A stretch of DNA of 42,088 bases from UBA5448 sp045536965 (GTDB lineage: Bacteria; Bacillota; Clostridia; Oscillospirales; SIG627), in NCBI GenBank assembly GCA_045536965.1, contig JAZSON010000008.1, positions 1 to 42,088 on the forward strand. Reading direction: 5' to 3'. The translations under genes were made by a program, and so were the position numbers. Shown here piece by piece: positions 15,921-22,969 of the stretch (its first letter is position 1; each line of letters begins with the position of its first letter). The notes below the pieces were generated by a model. That model made no database searches. It saw only the letters and a program-made list of their open reading frames with translations, and was not told the DNA's origin.

Positions 15921-17408
15921 ATGAATCGAAAAAACGATGAAGCCAAGGCTTCTTCCCGAAAAATGTGGATCAAGTTCATCGCTTTGATTTTGGCGGTGTG
16001 TATCCCTTTGACGGTTTGCTTGGTTGCGGTGTTTTTCTGTCCCGATGTTTATTCCGAAACCTTTCTCGGCGGACTTTCGCTCAAATACGAACGTCTTTTG
16101 CAAACAAACGAGAAAAAAATTGTTGTGGTCGGAGGCAGTTCGGTTGCTTTCGGTTTAGACTCTGCGTTGCTTGCCGAGCATACGGGCTATGAAGTGGTAA
16201 ATTTCGGTCTGTATGCTACGCTTGGCACGAAGCTAATGCTGGATCTCTCAAAAGCGAATATCAACGAGGGAGATATTGTTATTATTGCCCCCGAAATGGA
16301 TAAGCAAACTTTATCGATGTATTTTAATGCCGAGGCGACCTGGCAGGCGCTGGAGAGCGATTTGTCTATGATCTTCCATGTCGGAAGTGACAATGTGGGT
16401 GATTTGCTGGGCGGTATGCTCGAGTATGCCGCAGAGAAGTATCTGTACGCTTTTTCGGGTAAGAAGTTAAAGGTGAATGGTATTTACCGTGTCGATTCGT
16501 TTAATATTTATGGGGATATAGCCAAAGAAAAATATCCTCGTGAATACAATGATATGGAGATGGGATATGACGTCAACCAGACCATTACGCTAAAAGCCGA
16601 TATTTTCGATGCGGAATTCGTTGCATACTTAAATGAGTATGCTGCGTGGGTAAAAGAAAGAGGAGCAACCCCCTATTTTGCCTTTTGTCCCATGAATGTT
16701 GCGGCTTTGGAAGAGGGGACCGATCAGGCTTCTCTCGGTCGGTTTTACAGCGATGTTGTGGATATGCTTGACTTTACGGTGATCGGCAGTCCCGCTTCTT
16801 CACTGTTCCACCAAAATTATTTTTATGACACCAATTATCATCTTAACGATGCGGGCGTTGTTTTGCATACCGTGCGCATGATTGAGGATCTTTTCAGTGT
16901 GTGGAATCGCACCGATTTGCCGCAAATCGAGCTGCCTGCGGCACCTGCGCGGCCGGGAACAACCGACAAAGCGGAGCATTGGGTAGATAACGAATGGTCG
17001 AAATATTTTATTTACGAGCCGTTTGGCGAGGATGCTCTTAAGATCGTGGGGGTCACGCCTGCGGGAAAACATAAGAGTACGCTTGAAATTCCTTACACCG
17101 CGGACGGTAAGGTGGTGCGTGTTGTGGATAAAAATGCTTTTGAAGGATGTCGGGTGTTGACCGATTTGTATATCCATGATAACATTTCACTCTTGATCAA
17201 CGGCGCATTTTCGGGATGCGAAAAATTGCAAAACATTCACATCATGCGCGACGACGAGGAAAATTTAGAGGCAAACGAAGGATTGTTTGAAGGCGCGGAC
17301 AGCGGTGTAAAAATACTTTTCCACACCGAGGAAGCGTATTCCAATTTTGTTTCGGGTTATTGGTGGGCACACCATGCCGAAAGAATGGAAATGGCGCCGA
17401 TTGCATGA
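15921..17408 (+). CDS. Membrane-anchored SGNH-family acyltransferase partner with C-terminal leucine-rich repeats
   Basis: This 495-residue protein has a basic N-terminus, one transmembrane helix (about 16-39) and an extracytoplasmic SGNH-like domain. Block I is VVVGGSSVAFGLDS (candidate nucleophile Ser73 or Ser74), followed by YEVVNFGLYATLGTK. The C-terminal catalytic block is FYDTNYHLNDAG (Asp303, His307). Residues about 365-470 are BspA-type leucine-rich repeats (VVDKNAFEGCRVLTDLYIHD; LLINGAFSGCEKLQNIHI). It probably receives acetyl groups from the MBOAT protein 14 bases upstream and transfers them to a surface glycan, with the repeats holding glycan or protein. The ATG at 15921 is favoured over a GTG at 15915, which crowds the AAGGGGGG ribosome site. 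Confidence 0.85.
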   Translation: MNRKNDEAKASSRKMWIKFIALILAVCIPLTVCLVAVFFCPDVYSETFLGGLSLKYERLLQTNEKKIVVVGGSSVAFGLDSALLAEHTGYEVVNFGLYATLGTKLMLDLSKANINEGDIVIIAPEMDKQTLSMYFNAEATWQALESDLSMIFHVGSDNVGDLLGGMLEYAAEKYLYAFSGKKLKVNGIYRVDSFNIYGDIAKEKYPREYNDMEMGYDVNQTITLKADIFDAEFVAYLNEYAAWVKERGATPYFAFCPMNVAALEEGTDQASLGRFYSDVVDMLDFTVIGSPASSLFHQNYFYDTNYHLNDAGVVLHTVRMIEDLFSVWNRTDLPQIELPAAPARPGTTDKAEHWVDNEWSKYFIYEPFGEDALKIVGVTPAGKHKSTLEIPYTADGKVVRVVDKNAFEGCRVLTDLYIHDNISLLINGAFSGCEKLQNIHIMRDDEENLEANEGLFEGADSGVKILFHTEEAYSNFVSGYWWAHHAERMEMAPIA

Positions 17409-17415
17409 AAACATT

Positions 17416-17452
17416 ACACCGCAAATGACCGATTTTCGGTCATTTGCGGTGT
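17416..17452. terminator. Strong hairpin closing the O-acylation operon
   Basis: ACACCGCAAATGACCGA-TTT-TCGGTCATTTGCGGTGT is a perfect 17-bp stem starting 8 bases after the stop codon. There is no clear T-run on the plus side. Confidence 0.75.
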
Positions 17453-17476
17453 GAAATAAAAAATGTGCCGTAAGGG

Positions 17477-17505
17477 TTGAAAAGTCACATGCGGTATGGT
17501 ATAAT
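17477..17505 (+). promoter_or_regulatory. Promoter of the preQ1-controlled transcription unit
   Basis: TTGAAA (17477-17482), a 17-base spacer and TATAAT (17500-17505) lie 15 bases before the riboswitch stem. Confidence 0.85.
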
Positions 17506-17519
17506 TTTTTTACTTGGCA

Positions 17520-17562
17520 AGACAGTTCGTGACCATCCTGTCTATAAACAAAACTACGGGGA
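17520..17562 (+). promoter_or_regulatory. preQ1-I-type riboswitch aptamer
   Basis: Stem AGACAG (17520-17525) pairs with CTGTCT (17538-17543) around a loop TTCGTGACCATC, followed by ATAAACAAAACTACGGGG. The small size, the TTC-led C-rich loop and the A-rich tail ending in AACTA-GG match the preQ1-I consensus as known from the B. subtilis queC leader. The tail would fold back into the loop as an H-type pseudoknot when preQ1 binds. The downstream gene encodes a queuosine-precursor transporter, which fits the ligand. Confidence 0.85.
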
Positions 17563-17564
17563 GG

Positions 17565-17600
17565 ATGAGGGTGTTTTTACAAACAGACCTCATTTTTTAT
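17565..17600 (+). terminator. Riboswitch expression-platform terminator
   Basis: ATGAGGGTGTTT (from 17565) and AAACAGACCTCAT (to 17593) form a stem with loop TTAC, followed by TTTTTAT. It lies 3 bases after the aptamer core, so ligand binding probably promotes transcription termination before the transporter gene. Confidence 0.8.
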
Positions 17601-17643
17601 TGTGATGAAAAATAATGCGTGTTTACAAAAAGGGAAAGACAAA

Positions 17644-18384
17644 TTGAAAACGCAGGCGGCAGAGTTTCGGCTTCTTTTGAAATCGGTACCGTCCGTTCCT
17701 TTCGTTTTATTTGTGCTTGCCCTTTTTTCGATGAATATTCTTGCAAACAAAAGCATTTCGTTGCCTATTGATTGGCTGGCGCTCGATTGCGGCATCTTGG
17801 TTTCGTGGTTTGTATTTTTGATGCTGGATATTTTGACCAAATATTTTGGACCGAAGGCTGCCACCGCTCTTTCTTATTTTGCTGCGTTTTTACATTTGTG
17901 CCTATGCGGCGTGTTTTACTTGGTCGGCAAGATTCCCGGTGTTTGGGGCGAGGCGATCGATACGCAGGAGGAAGGGGTTATCAATGCGGCCCTTGATAAC
18001 ACATTTGGCGGAACGTGGTACATTATTCTCGGTAGTGTGATTGCCTTTTCGCTTGCGGCAACGGTCAATAACTTTTTACATTCTTTTGTCTCGCGCTTAT
18101 TTAAAGATAACGGGCGCAGTAGGGTAGCGTTTGTGTGTAGTTCGTATATTTCTACGGCTGTGTCACAGTTGACTGATAATTTTGTCTTTTCCCTGCTTGT
18201 CGGACGTGTTTTTTTCGGATGGTCGTTGGTGCAATGCTTGACCTGCTCGCTGTTTGGTATGTTGGCAGAGCTTATTTGCGAAGGACTTTTCGTTTGGTTT
18301 GGATACCGTATTTGTGAGAATTGGAAAAAGAATAAAGTAGGGGAGGCGTATCTGTGTCGGAAAGACAAGACGGCACGGGAATAA
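17644..18384 (+). CDS. yhhQ: Queuosine precursor transporter, VUT/YhhQ family
   Basis: This approximately 246-residue membrane protein has about six hydrophobic helices. It contains the family's signature DILTKYFGPKAAT near residue 62 and N-terminal MNILANKSI. VUT/YhhQ proteins import queuosine precursors such as preQ1 or queuine. The start is not obvious. An in-frame GTG/ATG at 17602/17605 lies just after the riboswitch terminator with only T-rich DNA before it and no ribosome site. A TTG at 17644 has AGGGA 8 bases upstream and is preferred; the longer form would add 14 residues. Transcription is expected to fall when cellular preQ1 is high, because of the leader. The SDR gene follows after 3 bases. 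Confidence 0.9.
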   Translation: MKTQAAEFRLLLKSVPSVPFVLFVLALFSMNILANKSISLPIDWLALDCGILVSWFVFLMLDILTKYFGPKAATALSYFAAFLHLCLCGVFYLVGKIPGVWGEAIDTQEEGVINAALDNTFGGTWYIILGSVIAFSLAATVNNFLHSFVSRLFKDNGRSRVAFVCSSYISTAVSQLTDNFVFSLLVGRVFFGWSLVQCLTCSLFGMLAELICEGLFVWFGYRICENWKKNKVGEAYLCRKDKTARE

Positions 18385-18387
18385 ACG

Positions 18388-19035
18388 ATGAAAGTAATGG
18401 TTACAGGTGCATCCCGCGGCATCGGAAGGGGCGCGGCGGAAGAGTTTTTGGCGCAAGGACATACCGTGATTGGTCTGGATGTGCGGGAGAGTGCTATTGA
18501 ACATGAAAATTACACCCATATAAAAACAGATGTTTTCAAAGGGGATTTGCCGCCTGTCGACGGGGTGGAGATTCTGGTTAATAACGCAGGCGTTCAAAAC
18601 AGCGAAAGTGACATTGATGTGAATTTGAAGGGCACGATACGCGTGACCGAAGAATACGCCTTCCAGAAAAAGATTAAAAGTGTTGTGTTTATTGCATCTG
18701 CCAGCGGACGGACGGGAGCGGAGTTTCCCGAGTATGCTGCCAGCAAGGGCGGTATGATCGCTTATATGAAAAACGTTGCGCAGAGGCTTGCTGTTTATGG
18801 AGCAACGGCGAACAGTCTGTCGCCCGGCGGTGTTTTGACCGAGATGAACACCCATATCATCGAAAATCCCGTTTTGTGGGAACAGGTGATGCATGAAAGC
18901 ATGTTAAAAAAATGGGCAACTGTGGAAGAAATTGCAAAATGGATCTATTTTGTTGCCGTGGTGAATCGCTCCATGACGGCGCAGGATATTCTTATCGATA
19001 ACGGCGAAGCATCAAATTATCACTTTGTGTGGTAA
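18388..19035 (+). CDS. Short-chain dehydrogenase/reductase (SDR)
   Basis: This is a 215-residue classical SDR. Cofactor motif TGASRGIG is at 6-13, NNAG at 65-68, a Ser in FIASASG (104/106) and YAASK (Tyr116, Lys120) complete the catalytic set, and SPGGVLTEM follows. Asp31 after strand 2 (GLDVRE) suggests NAD(H) preference. The protein is somewhat shorter than the usual 240-250 residues because the middle helices are compact. It starts 3 bases after the transporter stop, so it should be under the same preQ1 riboswitch. No link to queuosine chemistry is established. The stop codon is immediately followed by a type B cassette linker, so its native downstream sequence is missing. Confidence 0.9.
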   Translation: MKVMVTGASRGIGRGAAEEFLAQGHTVIGLDVRESAIEHENYTHIKTDVFKGDLPPVDGVEILVNNAGVQNSESDIDVNLKGTIRVTEEYAFQKKIKSVVFIASASGRTGAEFPEYAASKGGMIAYMKNVAQRLAVYGATANSLSPGGVLTEMNTHIIENPVLWEQVMHESMLKKWATVEEIAKWIYFVAVVNRSMTAQDILIDNGEASNYHFVW

Positions 19036-19187
19036 ATCATCAGGCCGCAGGGATACACCTTCGGTGATGATATACGCCTTGCGGCGATGATATACACGCT
19101 AAAGCGTGATGAGATACAGCCCCAAAGGGGCCGGTGATATACACCGCACTACGCGCGGTGATGATATACCAAGCCTGCGGCTTGGAT
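19036..19187 (-). repeat. Type B hairpin linker, copy 3 (reversed, abutting the SDR stop)
   Basis: Read on the minus strand it starts with CCAAGCCGCAGGCTTGG, continues through hairpins such as CACCGC-type, GCCCC-TTT-GGGGC, CACGC-TTTA-GCGTG, CGCCGC-AA-GGCG and CACC-GAA-GGTG, and ends with the arm CCTGCGGCC. The trailing hairpins and promoter present in other copies are missing. The array stops one base after the SDR stop codon. Confidence 0.88.
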
Positions 19188-19230
19188 AAAAAAGAAGTAA
19201 CTTTTGGTAGACAAAAGTTACTTCTTTTTT
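19188..19230. terminator. Conserved cassette terminator hairpin, copy 3
   Basis: AAGAAGTAACTTTTG-GTAGA-CAAAAGTTACTTCTT is flanked by A-run and T-run. It terminates the leftward cassette gene 5 and could also end rightward SDR transcription. From 19231 to 19293 lies a tail resembling that after cassette gene 1 (see findings). Confidence 0.9.
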
Positions 19231-19293
19231 GCGTAAGAGTGACTAAAAGTAGTGTAAGCAGGGGTGAGAACGACCAAAAGTAATGTGCACTAC

Positions 19294-19563
19294 CTATTCT
19301 GCGTTGATTGTGTATTCCCAGTGTTCAATAGAAGAATTTTTACCCATTGATCGAAAGACAATGGATAAATCATGTGTGGTGTTTTGTGAGGGAATAATGA
19401 TTATGAAACGACCATTATGAGGAAAGTCTTGACCGAATATCTTGGTTTTTATAGAAAGGATGCTACCTGCTTGATCAATTTTGCAAGAGATAACCTTAAA
19501 CTTTTGGTCATTAATAAGTATATCAAAGTGTTGCTTGACTTTGTCAAGTCGCTTATCCTTCAT
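19294..19563 (-). CDS. Cassette gene 5, small protein of unknown function
   Basis: This encodes an 89-residue protein that I do not recognise. It begins with a charged helix (MKDKRLDKVKQHFDI), followed by what reads as an all-beta domain (FKVISCKIDQAGSILSIKTK; NGRFIIIIPS; HDLSIVFRSMG; EHWEYTINAE). The ATG at 19563 has AAAGGA about 9 bases upstream on the minus strand. A longer frame to 19611 would run into the promoter. It forms a single-gene unit with its own linker promoter and terminator, like cassette genes 1-4. The last segment, EHWEYTI, suggests a small beta-sandwich or regulatory domain, but no function can be given. Confidence 0.8.
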   Translation of the reverse strand: MKDKRLDKVKQHFDILINDQKFKVISCKIDQAGSILSIKTKIFGQDFPHNGRFIIIIPSQNTTHDLSIVFRSMGKNSSIEHWEYTINAE

Positions 19564-19590
19564 ACTTTCACATCCTTTTATCTGTAAGAG

Positions 19591-19619
19591 AGTATACCAT
19601 ATCATAGCCAATAAATCAA
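19591..19619 (-). promoter_or_regulatory. Sigma-A promoter of cassette gene 5
   Basis: On the minus strand TTGATT (19614-19619) and TATACT (19591-19596) are 17 bases apart. The -35 box overlaps the right arm of the last linker hairpin (AAGGC-TAC-GCCTT), exactly as in the type B linkers at 736 and 2734. Confidence 0.82.
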
Positions 19620-19782
19620 GGCGTAGCCTTGTATATCATCCGTAACTTGTTGCGGTATATCATCAACACGCAGTGTTGTATCTCATCAAGTCGCAGGCGT
19701 ATGCACCTTCGGTGATGATATACGCCTACGGCGATGATATACACGCTAAAGCGTGATGATATACCAAGCCTGCGGCTTGGAT
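19620..19782 (-). repeat. Type B hairpin linker, copy 4 (reversed)
   Basis: Read on the minus strand: CCAAGCCGCAGGCTTGG, then TATATCAT-spaced hairpins CACGC-TTTA-GCGTG, CGCC-GTA-GGCG, CACC-GAA-GGTG, the arm GCCTGCGACTT, CAACAC-TGC-GTGTTG, CCGCAAC-AA-GTTACGG (one mismatch) and AAGGC-TAC-GCCTT. Most stems differ from copies 1 and 2, while the spacers and outer arms are conserved. Confidence 0.88.
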
Positions 19783-19825
19783 AAAAAAGAAGTAACTTTT
19801 GGTAGACAAAAGTTACTTCTTTTTT
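19783..19825. terminator. Conserved cassette terminator hairpin, copy 4, fused to a tRNA 3' end
   Basis: The hairpin is the same as at 19188-19230. Its outer base coincides with the A of the tRNA CCA end, so it serves as the immediate terminator of the leftward tRNA-Arg gene with no spacer. Confidence 0.9.
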
Positions 19826-19901
19826 GGCCCGCCCTAAGAGGTTCGAACTCCCAACCTTCAGAATCGGAATCTGATGCTCTATCCAATTGCGCTAAGGGCG
19901 G
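19825..19901 (-). tRNA. tRNA-Arg (anticodon CCG)
   Basis: On the minus strand the acceptor CCGCCCT pairs with AGGGCGG. The D arm is GCGC-AATTGGATA-GAGC, the anticodon stem is TCAGA/TCTGA with loop TTCCGAT (anticodon CCG, reading CGG), the variable loop is AGGTT and the T arm is GGGAG-TTCGAAC-CTCTT. Discriminator G and an encoded CCA follow, for a total of 77 bases. The gene directly touches the cassette terminator at its 3' end. Confidence 0.93.
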
Positions 19902-19983
19902 ACGGATTATGAAAGTATCATATCACAAAGAAAAAGAAAAAGCAAGACTTTTCCTTGGTTGCGGCAGGGATATTTTTGTAGAG

Positions 19984-20018
19984 AAAGAAAAAATCGCGGT
20001 GCGAATTGTCGCACCGCG
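19984..20018 (-). terminator. Terminator of the rlmB / pseudo-ATPase unit
   Basis: On the minus strand CGCGGTGCGA-CAAT-TCGCACCGCG is followed by TTTTTTC. It starts 7 bases after the stop codon. Confidence 0.88.
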
Positions 20019-20024
20019 AAAAGG

Positions 20025-22955
20025 TCATTCCATGAAGGTTGGTATGGTAACGGGGAGTAACCATACAAGCTGGTAAACGAAAATAAACAAGGGAGAAAAG
20101 GCGGGAAGCGCGGCGTTGAATGCGAGAATAAGGCTGACCGCGAGTCCTACGGCGATGGTTAAAAGTTTAATCAAATTGTTCCAACGGATGCGATTTTTTA
20201 GGTTGCGGCAGGTGAAAAAGCTACGCAACAGACCGCTGACGGAAGTATTCGAAATGAGGTCGCTGTCAACCTCGGCAAGGGTCTGTTCGGCATCGGTCAT
20301 TTGACGGATGTGCAGGTGTGCGATAGGCTTTTTCAAGAGGGCCGCGAGGAATGCATCGTTGAGGTTGGGGTCGCGTGTGAAAACAACCGTTTCAACGCTA
20401 TCGCGTCCGAATGCTCTCAAAATACGCTCAAAGGAACGGCTGAGTGTATAGCGAATATAGAATTTTGCGGCAATTTCATCGCCGACGGTCATATACATAA
20501 TTCTGCCGGAAGATTGTTCAAAGGTGTCGTCGATGTCATCCTTGATATAGCCGAAATCGTAAGCGACCATAAACTCTTTGGTTCCGACCAAAATTTCATT
20601 GCCGTCGATTTGGGTGCTGATACCGTTTTCCTGCATTTTTAACGAGAGAGGTGTTTGAAGGTCGGCATCGGAGATTTGTTGGAGGGATTCCTCAAATACC
20701 CGCGCTAAAGGTCCGCCGCATTGACGGAAAATGCGTGCCGCGTAAAGTAGGGTGTGATCGATTTGATGGTTGCCATAGGTGCGGATGCTGGCTAAGGTGA
20801 CACCTTTTTGCGGGAAAAGATCTTCGTCCGAGAAGGACAGCTTTTTGCTTTCGGTCAAGGAATCCAGTGCATCGAGAGATAAAAGCGCCGATTCGTTTCT
20901 GCTCATCTTACGGGAGAAACGGTAGTAGGGGACGATGATGGTGAAGAGAGAACACAGCGGAGTGGTTAAGAGCAGGGTTACCAAAAACACCGAGGCACCG
21001 CTGATAATCTTTTGCAATCCGCCTTCTTGACTCTGCACTCCTCCCCATACGGCAAAGATGAGAGCGAGAAGGAGGGAGGCGAGCAAATAGAAGCCCAAAG
21101 AACGGAAGAGCCGGGGGGGACGGTTGGCTTTTTCAACAAAACCGTTTACGAACGAGGTGGTTTTCAGGGTGATGGAAGGGGCGGAAGCGTTGTCTTGCGA
21201 ATCGGTATCCGCGATGGCTGCCAAGGTTGTTTTGCCCGCGGTTAAAACGCGGAAAGAGAGATAATGCTGCTTGGCTTGCAGGAGATTGATGAAAGAGGCG
21301 ACGGTGGCGGTCATGGCGCCGAGAGAGGAGAAAAGTTGCATGTTGCTGTTGTAGGGAGAAAGCCAGTTGAGAATCAAATGGATCATGCAAGTGATAAAAA
21401 TGACGGCGGTGACCGTATTGGGGGTACAGATGCGGTTTTTCAATACGGCAAATCCGTTTTGCAGGATGGGGAAGATTTGTATGGTTGCCAAAATCAAAAA
21501 CAGCGAATCTACGAGCAGCATAAAGATGCCGAAAATACCCGGTTGTAAGAACTTCGGTCGAGGAACAAGTCCGCTTTCGATGTAAAACAGCACCAGCGTA
21601 TATATGGCGCAGAAAATGACATCGGCAAGATGTTTTGCGCCGCGAGCACGGATGCGCTCGTTGATCTCATCGGTTTGATCGCCCGAGGTGTATTCCTCGC
21701 TGCTGTAATGAAGAAATGCTGTTTCCGTATTGTCTTTTTGCGGAGACTTTTTGGCCGGCTTTTCTTCTTCCGGTTCCTCAAAATCGTCATATATGTCATC
21801 GCCGAAAATGTCGGTAAAGGAACGGGATGCCGAGGGGATGGAGGTGTCGTTTTCTTCTTTTGCGGCAGAGGCGCTTTGTTCTTCTGATGCGGGTGTGGGC
21901 GCTTCTTGCATGGCGGGGGAGGCTTCGGCGGGCGAAGGCTCGGTGGTTGTATTACCGTACATTTTCAGGAATGCGTCGACAACCGAGCCTTTGTTTGGTT
22001 TGTTAACAGAAAGCGTTTTATCGTCAAGGGGTTGATCGGTGTCTTCTAAAGAGGGAATGGAAAATTCCGAAGCGGTTTCCACGTTTTCGGCAGAAATCGA
22101 CTCTTTTTCCGAAAAAACATCCATAGAGTTTTGTTCTGTCAAACTCGGGTTGAGAGAAGGCGCAGAGTTGGGTGTTTTTTCATCGGCACCGTCCGAGAAC
22201 AAGGAAAGCGCATCGGTGGAATCGTTTTTTTCATTTTCCTCGAAATCGGCTTCTTTGCGGAAGAAAAAGGATTTTAACGATGCAAAAGCGCCGGCAGGTT
22301 CGGGAGGGAAATCATTTGTCTTGTTTTCTTTTTCAGAATCGCTTTCGACCTTACTGTCAAAGATGGCCGCAAAAGGATCAGCGGTTACATTCGAGGGGGT
22401 GTCGGAGGTGTCTGCAAGGGGGTTGAGCGAAAAGGTGGGGGAAGGGGCTTCTTCCTTTTGCGGAACGGGTTGTTCAAATTGAGGTTTTTCAGTCAGACTT
22501 TCTTTGGTTATGGTTTCTACAAAGAGCGGTGTGGTGTGAGCGGATTCGGCGCGCTCTAAGCCGAAAAGAGAAAAGGGGTTTTCGGTTTCATGCGCACGGG
22601 GCGGCTCGGGAATCCAGTCGAGAAAAGCATTTTTAGTATCGCTTTTTTCTTCGGTTTCTTGCTCGGCAGCAAAGACAACGGTGTTGTCGGTTTCTTGCTC
22701 GGTAGCAAAGACAACGGTGTTGTCGGCTTCCTGCTCGGCAGCAAAGACAACGGTATTGTCGGTTTCCTGTTCTGTGCTAAAAATAACAGTATCATCGGAA
22801 ACCGATGCTTTTTCCATGGGAAAATCGGTGGGAATTGAAGGCGAGGGCGAAGAAAAAACAGACAGGATATCTTCGGAAACCATCTTTTCCGCGGGGGAAA
22901 GAAGTGATTCACCTTTGGATTTTTTTGATTTTCGGACAAATTTATAGGTTGCCAT
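20025..22955 (-). CDS. Large membrane protein, P-type ATPase-like pseudoenzyme with acidic repeat-rich N-terminus
   Basis: This is a 976-residue protein. Residues 1-435 are a low-complexity, Ser/Glu/Pro-rich, probably disordered region, with four 12-residue repeats of the form DNTVVFAAEQET at about 54-101. Membrane segments lie at about 445-495, 512-560, 618-640, 650-680, 925-950 and 952-972. The order recalls a P1-type ATPase. After the fourth segment, ALLSLDALDSLTESKKLSFS (690-709) aligns with the lead-in to DKTGT, but DKTGTLT is replaced by DEDLFPQ. GGPLARVF (747-754) resembles the nucleotide-domain HPLARA motif. VGDEIAAKFYIRYTLSRSFE (824-843) resembles the P-domain segment, and FTRDPN replaces TGDN. 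ATP-driven transport is therefore unlikely. RBS AAAGGA is present. It follows rlmB by 14 bases, and its function is unknown. Confidence 0.75.
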   Translation of the reverse strand: MATYKFVRKSKKSKGESLLSPAEKMVSEDILSVFSSPSPSIPTDFPMEKASVSDDTVIFSTEQETDNTVVFAAEQEADNTVVFATEQETDNTVVFAAEQETEEKSDTKNAFLDWIPEPPRAHETENPFSLFGLERAESAHTTPLFVETITKESLTEKPQFEQPVPQKEEAPSPTFSLNPLADTSDTPSNVTADPFAAIFDSKVESDSEKENKTNDFPPEPAGAFASLKSFFFRKEADFEENEKNDSTDALSLFSDGADEKTPNSAPSLNPSLTEQNSMDVFSEKESISAENVETASEFSIPSLEDTDQPLDDKTLSVNKPNKGSVVDAFLKMYGNTTTEPSPAEASPAMQEAPTPASEEQSASAAKEENDTSIPSASRSFTDIFGDDIYDDFEEPEEEKPAKKSPQKDNTETAFLHYSSEEYTSGDQTDEINERIRARGAKHLADVIFCAIYTLVLFYIESGLVPRPKFLQPGIFGIFMLLVDSLFLILATIQIFPILQNGFAVLKNRICTPNTVTAVIFITCMIHLILNWLSPYNSNMQLFSSLGAMTATVASFINLLQAKQHYLSFRVLTAGKTTLAAIADTDSQDNASAPSITLKTTSFVNGFVEKANRPPRLFRSLGFYLLASLLLALIFAVWGGVQSQEGGLQKIISGASVFLVTLLLTTPLCSLFTIIVPYYRFSRKMSRNESALLSLDALDSLTESKKLSFSDEDLFPQKGVTLASIRTYGNHQIDHTLLYAARIFRQCGGPLARVFEESLQQISDADLQTPLSLKMQENGISTQIDGNEILVGTKEFMVAYDFGYIKDDIDDTFEQSSGRIMYMTVGDEIAAKFYIRYTLSRSFERILRAFGRDSVETVVFTRDPNLNDAFLAALLKKPIAHLHIRQMTDAEQTLAEVDSDLISNTSVSGLLRSFFTCRNLKNRIRWNNLIKLLTIAVGLAVSLILAFNAALPAFSPLFIFVYQLVWLLPVTIPTFME

Positions 22956-22969
22956 ATTTCGTGATCCTT

